Assembly (NCBI GenBank): GCA_963729935.1
Contig: CAVSPW010000005.1
Location: 558,001-622,000, forward strand
Direction of reading: 5' to 3'
DNA from: CAIKMD01 sp963729935
GTDB taxonomy: Bacteria; Pseudomonadota; Alphaproteobacteria; ATCC43930; CGMCC-115725
Length of the DNA stretch: 64,000 nucleotides
This document shows, piece by piece, positions 60,887-64,000 of this stretch (the first letter of the stretch is position 1; the number at the start of each line of letters is the position of its first letter). The position numbers and the translations under genes are program-made. The notes under the pieces are model-generated. The model ran no database searches, was not told where the DNA came from, and saw only the letters and a list, made by a program, of their open reading frames with translations.

Positions 60887-61351
60887 ATGGCGAAAGAAGC
60901 GCGTTTGAGTTATTTGCTGAGACAGGCCCAAGTCGCGCTGTCGCAGCAATTGACCGAGATCGTGCAGGAATTCGGGCTGACCCCGTCGCAATACACGGTT
61001 TTGAGCATCATCAAGGAGCACAAGGCGGGAATTTTTTCGGCCGCTCTCGCGCGCCGGTTGGGGGTGGCGCCGCAATCGAGCAACGAGATCATTGCCGGGC
61101 TCGAGCGGATGGATCTCATCGAACGCGCCGAGGATACCGGCAACCGACGCGTGTTGCGGCTCGGTCTCACGCCCAAAGGCAGCGCGCTGCTCAACAAATG
61201 CGACAAGCAGGTCGACCGCTTCGAGCAGAAATTTTACGGCGGGCTCACCGCGGCCGAACAAGCTCAATTCCGTCACATGCTGGTCACGGTGATCCTCGAC
61301 GGCCGGGAAAAGCTTGCGACCGATTCTTTGGGCATGCTCGGCGCGCGTTGA
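60887..61351 (+). CDS. MarR-family transcriptional regulator (FerC-like)
   Basis: 154-residue winged-helix repressor. Seen: QLTEIVQEFGLTPSQYTVLSII, recognition helix region LARRLGVAPQSSNEIIAGLERMDLIERA, and wing DTGNRRVLRLGLTPKGSALL. Start ATG 60887 follows GGGAGCCGCG. Divergent from a FerB/FerA-like operon; in SYK-6 the ferulate operon is controlled by the MarR-type regulator FerC, released by CoA thioesters, so the same logic is inferred here. The 17-bp palindrome just upstream is its most likely binding site. Followed after 63 bases by a 2-hydroxyacid dehydrogenase gene. Confidence 0.88.
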   Translation: MAKEARLSYLLRQAQVALSQQLTEIVQEFGLTPSQYTVLSIIKEHKAGIFSAALARRLGVAPQSSNEIIAGLERMDLIERAEDTGNRRVLRLGLTPKGSALLNKCDKQVDRFEQKFYGGLTAAEQAQFRHMLVTVILDGREKLATDSLGMLGAR

Positions 61352-61414
61352 CGCGCGCATCGCGATCCCGCACCTTGGGACGGCGCCATCCTCAATCGAG
61401 TTTTTGGGCCGCCG

Positions 61415-62368
61415 ATGCAGGTCGTCATTCGTTCGCTTCACGCCGTCGCCCCGATCGCGGCGCGGTTGCGGGATATTCCCCGTCTTCGCGTGACAATCGC
61501 CGGCGACGATGCGGCGCTTGGGGCGGCCCTGCCCGACGCGGAGCTGCTCTTGATCAGCGACAATCTCTATTCGGCCGAAGCTGCGCGCTTGTTACGCGAG
61601 CAGGCGCCGAAGCTGGCATGGATCCAGCTTCTCTCGTCCGGCTACGATGCGGCGGCGCGACACGGAATCCCTCCGGGAGTCGTCCTGACCAATGCGGGCG
61701 ATGCCTACGCACCGTCGGTCGCGACCCACGCCATTGCCTTGCTATTGGGTCTCGAGAGACAGTTTCCCGCGTTTTTCGCGGCGCAATCTCTCTGCCATTG
61801 GGAGCGCGGACTCGCCGCGCGCAACGCCATCCCCTTCGGCGCCACCATCGCCGTCATCGGTTTCGGCGCGATCGGCAGCGAGATCGGACGCTTGCTCAGG
61901 CATTTCGGCGCGCGAATCGTCGCGGTCACGCGTAGCGGAAAGAGCCATCCCGACGCCGATGAGACGGTCGCTGCCACACGGCTTCACTCGATCTTGCCGA
62001 GCTCCGACGCGGTCGTCATCGCGCTCGCGGCCGGCCCCGATTCGCACCACCTCATCGGCACCGCGGAATTGTCGCTGATGAAGCCGAGCGCCGTCCTTGT
62101 CAACATTGCGCGCGGCTATGTTGTCGACTGCATCGCCTTGGCCGATGCATTGAAGGCCGGCGTCATCGCCGGAGCCGGGCTTGACGTGACCGAGCCCGAG
62201 CCGCTTCCGGCCGATCATCCGCTTTGGACCGCGCCCAACGTCATCATCACGCCACATATGGCCGGGGCGGCAGGTGCGGTGACCGGGACGCGGCTTGCGA
62301 AGCTCGTTGGCGATAATGTGGACCGCCGCCTAGCGGGCCGGCCGCTCGCCCATGTGATCACGCTTTGA
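61415..62368 (+). CDS. D-isomer-specific 2-hydroxyacid dehydrogenase
   Basis: 317-residue NAD(P)-dependent enzyme of the D-2-hydroxyacid dehydrogenase family. Dinucleotide motif AVIGFGAIGSEIGRLLRHFG near residue 145, catalytic Arg in LVNIARGYVVD, Glu in DVTEPEPLPADHPLW, and His in NVIITPHMAG. Complete triad; normal length. No clear ribosome site before the ATG. Reduces 2-oxo acids or oxidises 2-hydroxy acids; its link to the hydroxycinnamate genes is only positional. Confidence 0.88.
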   Translation: MQVVIRSLHAVAPIAARLRDIPRLRVTIAGDDAALGAALPDAELLLISDNLYSAEAARLLREQAPKLAWIQLLSSGYDAAARHGIPPGVVLTNAGDAYAPSVATHAIALLLGLERQFPAFFAAQSLCHWERGLAARNAIPFGATIAVIGFGAIGSEIGRLLRHFGARIVAVTRSGKSHPDADETVAATRLHSILPSSDAVVIALAAGPDSHHLIGTAELSLMKPSAVLVNIARGYVVDCIALADALKAGVIAGAGLDVTEPEPLPADHPLWTAPNVIITPHMAGAAGAVTGTRLAKLVGDNVDRRLAGRPLAHVITL

Positions 62369-62469
62369 TGGCGGAGATCGACCTCATCCGCGACCTTCCG
62401 GCCATGAGGCCGTCTCTGCTAAGATCGGGTCCAAGGGACGGATGCCCCGAGAAAACATGCAGGTGGGAT

Positions 62470-62865
62470 ATGGCCAAGCTCAGACACATCGCCATCACGG
62501 TGAGCGATCTCAAACGCGAAGCGGAATTCTATGAAAAAGTTTTCGGCTTCACGAAGCACAGCGAAAACGACGTCGCGATCAGCTTGTCGGACGGGGTGAT
62601 GAACGTGACGCTGCTGAAGTTCAAGACCGACGCGGACGCCGGCGACGAGCGCGGCAAGGACTTCGTCGGCCTGCATCACATCGGTTTCGTCGTCGACGAT
62701 CCGAAGGAATTCGCGGGCATGGACCAGACGATCAAGGACAATGGCGGCAAATTCCATTTCGAGGCCCGCGCCGGGATGAACCTCGAGATCAAATATCGCG
62801 ATCCTTTCGGCATCGTTTTCGACATTTCCGAGCCGAGCCATTCCTGGAAGGGCATCAAGATCTGA
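62470..62865 (+). CDS. VOC-family protein (131 aa, glyoxalase/dioxygenase-like)
   Basis: Single-module VOC protein. Metal-ligand positions: His in KLRHIAITVSD (residue 6), His in VGLHHIGFVVDD, and an acidic residue in NLEIKYRDPFGIVFDIS, where the usual Glu near the end appears as Asp. AGGTGGGAT precedes ATG 62470. Lone gene downstream of the dehydrogenase and convergent with the phthalate-dioxygenase-like gene, 206 bases apart. Isomerase, lyase or dioxygenase activity cannot be told apart. Confidence 0.78.
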   Translation: MAKLRHIAITVSDLKREAEFYEKVFGFTKHSENDVAISLSDGVMNVTLLKFKTDADAGDERGKDFVGLHHIGFVVDDPKEFAGMDQTIKDNGGKFHFEARAGMNLEIKYRDPFGIVFDISEPSHSWKGIKI

Positions 62866-63071
62866 GACTGACCCGTCGGACGTTCGATCCAGGCGGCGGA
62901 ACGCTCCAACCACTTTCGCGGGAGCGCGCGTATTGCATCGACCCTGAGCCGGCCTCGGCTGAGCGCCAGGGCCGATGTGTTTTTCCCAACCCGCGTTCTC
63001 GCGCGCTCAGCCGGTCTCGAAGTTCTTGCTGATCTCGCGCGCCGCGTGTCGCGGCACGCAAACCAACCTCT

Positions 63072-64000
63072 TCACCACTTGGCCTGGAGCGCGTCGCCGA
63101 AAACCGCGCGCCAATCCTGGCCGCCTTCGATCACGGCCTCGTGCGGCCGGATATCGCGATGGATGGCGGGATCGGCGCCGGGCGCGCGCTCACCGCGTTC
63201 GACCGCTTGCGTCGCCTCCAGCATCAGCCTCCGCATCATGACGATCGCGCGATCCGACGTGCCGAGATGCTCCTTGGAGCGATCGACGATCGGCGCCATT
63301 CCCTCTTGCAGCGCGAAATCCTGCGTGTTGACGCCTTCGATCCCTGTGAAGGTGCGCGTCTTCTGGGCCGCGCGGTCGATGAGATAGTCGTTCGATTTGT
63401 TGCGCGTGAGATGGAAGGTTCCGGGGATGAAATCATCCTTGCCGCGGCCATAGGCTTTCTCGACCTGCTCGTAATAGGCCGGCGTGATCGGCACGGCCCG
63501 GTCGTAGCTGTAGGACCAATTATAGACGCACGTGTGCTCGTCATCGACCGGGACCCATACATGCCCATCGAATTTCGGGACGGCGGCGCGGCTCCCGTCG
63601 CGCGCGAGAAGATTGGCCCGCATCTGCTGCGCCGGCATGATGTACTGATAGACGCGGACATAGCGTTCGTCCTCGGTCGGCTTGCGGGTCGAGATGTAGT
63701 AATAGCCGTAATCGGTCCTCTCGACCTCGATCTTGGGCGCGCCGTCGCGGCTGCGCAGCAAGGTGTTATCGCCGAGCCGGTTATTGTGCAGGAACGATCC
63801 ATGCGCGGTGTCGAGGCCGCCTTCGAGCGCCTGGAGCCAATTGCAATCCTCGAAGGTCTTCGACACGCCGCGATGCGTCGCCGGCACGCGCGTCCACTCG
63901 AAATCCGGCGGCGCGGGCATATCTTGCTTCGGACCCATATAGGCCCAGATCACGCCGCCGCGCTCGACCGTCGGATAGGCGGTGATCTTGATCCCGGCCT
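63072..64000 (-). CDS. Phthalate 4,5-dioxygenase-like Rieske oxygenase alpha subunit (5' end off window)
   Basis: C-terminal about 309 residues of a Rieske oxygenase; the open frame continues through the right edge, so start and Rieske cysteines lie outside. The visible part begins GIKITAYPTVERGGVIWAYM, as in phthalate 4,5-dioxygenase. The catalytic iron site is seen as LQALEGGLDTAHGSFLHNN (D-x2-H-x4-H), followed by LGTSDRAIVMMRRLMLEAT and a C-terminal RPHEAVIEGGQDWRAVF. Single-subunit oxygenases of this class depend on a reductase, often encoded next door; no such gene is intact immediately downstream. Together with the 4,5-dihydroxyphthalate-decarboxylase-like gene it makes phthalate-type substrates plausible. 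Confidence 0.9.
   Translation of the reverse strand, partial: AGIKITAYPTVERGGVIWAYMGPKQDMPAPPDFEWTRVPATHRGVSKTFEDCNWLQALEGGLDTAHGSFLHNNRLGDNTLLRSRDGAPKIEVERTDYGYYYISTRKPTEDERYVRVYQYIMPAQQMRANLLARDGSRAAVPKFDGHVWVPVDDEHTCVYNWSYSYDRAVPITPAYYEQVEKAYGRGKDDFIPGTFHLTRNKSNDYLIDRAAQKTRTFTGIEGVNTQDFALQEGMAPIVDRSKEHLGTSDRAIVMMRRLMLEATQAVERGERAPGADPAIHRDIRPHEAVIEGGQDWRAVFGDALQAKW

Noticed and set aside
62990..63072. GTG frame after the phthalate-dioxygenase stop coding VPRHAAREISKNFETG, possibly the start of a reductase
   Set aside because: Only about 22 codons and no further reductase-like sequence in any frame; the resemblance is too slight.
1..64000. CRISPR arrays, transposases, integrases, phage genes, rRNA and tRNA genes
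   Set aside because: Looked for on both strands; none could be supported.

Overview
The window is about 64 kb of high-GC, gene-dense DNA. Strongly GC-biased third codon positions, LivKHMGF, TRAP and Tct transporters, a zinc-ribbon DinB and a GTCATTCCCGCG-type palindrome suggest an alphaproteobacterium, perhaps Rhodospirillales or Hyphomicrobiales; genus cannot be set from sequence alone. No rRNA, tRNA, CRISPR array, integrase or intact insertion sequence was seen.

Most of the window is a catabolic accessory region built around aromatic and heteroatom-containing compounds. Left part (1-20128): a Rieske oxygenase cut by the window edge, orphan periplasmic binding proteins (one frameshifted), an MFS exporter, an Ogt-AlkA fusion for DNA alkylation repair, a two-domain VOC protein, a luciferase-like (LLM) flavin oxidoreductase, RidA, a LigB-type extradiol dioxygenase, a CaiB/BaiF CoA-transferase, two tandem SDRs, a TRAP system with two tandem binding proteins and a fused DctQM permease, YghU, a small VOC dioxygenase-like protein and a gentisate-dioxygenase-like cupin.

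At 20129-22783 lies a compositionally different island: a zinc-metallopeptidase gene translationally coupled to an ATP-grasp ligase gene. It is bounded by imperfect 25-bp direct repeats, and its left end abuts a truncated ABC binding-protein fragment. It is the best candidate for a transferred and little-described system.

Middle part (22784-46230): pyrE, a fused TctA-TctB permease, a fumarase/aspartase-superfamily lyase, a dihydroxyphthalate-decarboxylase-like protein, a metallophosphoesterase, a small unknown-cupin pair, a frameshifted OprB-like porin, a UbiD / LLM / alpha-beta hydrolase operon, pepN with a VWA-like partner, an in-frame alpha-beta hydrolase-LLM fusion, a periplasmic M20 amidohydrolase, two more LLM enzymes and an Fe-S old-yellow-enzyme reductase.

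Right part (46370-64000): a second Rieske oxygenase, a complete LivFGMH/K ABC importer, a MetE-like methyltransferase, a HAD phosphatase, an ACMSD-like amidohydrolase, a 30-residue membrane protein, DinB, and a divergon resembling the ferulate system of Sphingobium SYK-6 (NDP-forming acyl-CoA synthetase, hydroxycinnamoyl-CoA hydratase/lyase, MarR regulator with a perfect 17-bp operator-like palindrome). It ends with a 2-hydroxyacid dehydrogenase, a VOC protein and a phthalate-dioxygenase-like Rieske protein cut by the right edge.

Working model (inference): importers bring in aromatic acids, amides or esters; hydrolases, LLM and Rieske oxygenases, UbiD-type decarboxylases and ring-cleavage enzymes break them down, and CoA-dependent steps finish the side chains. 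No flavin reductase, UbiX or Rieske electron-transfer gene is visible, so these must be supplied from elsewhere. Two probable and one possible frameshift occur; they may be real decay or sequence errors.
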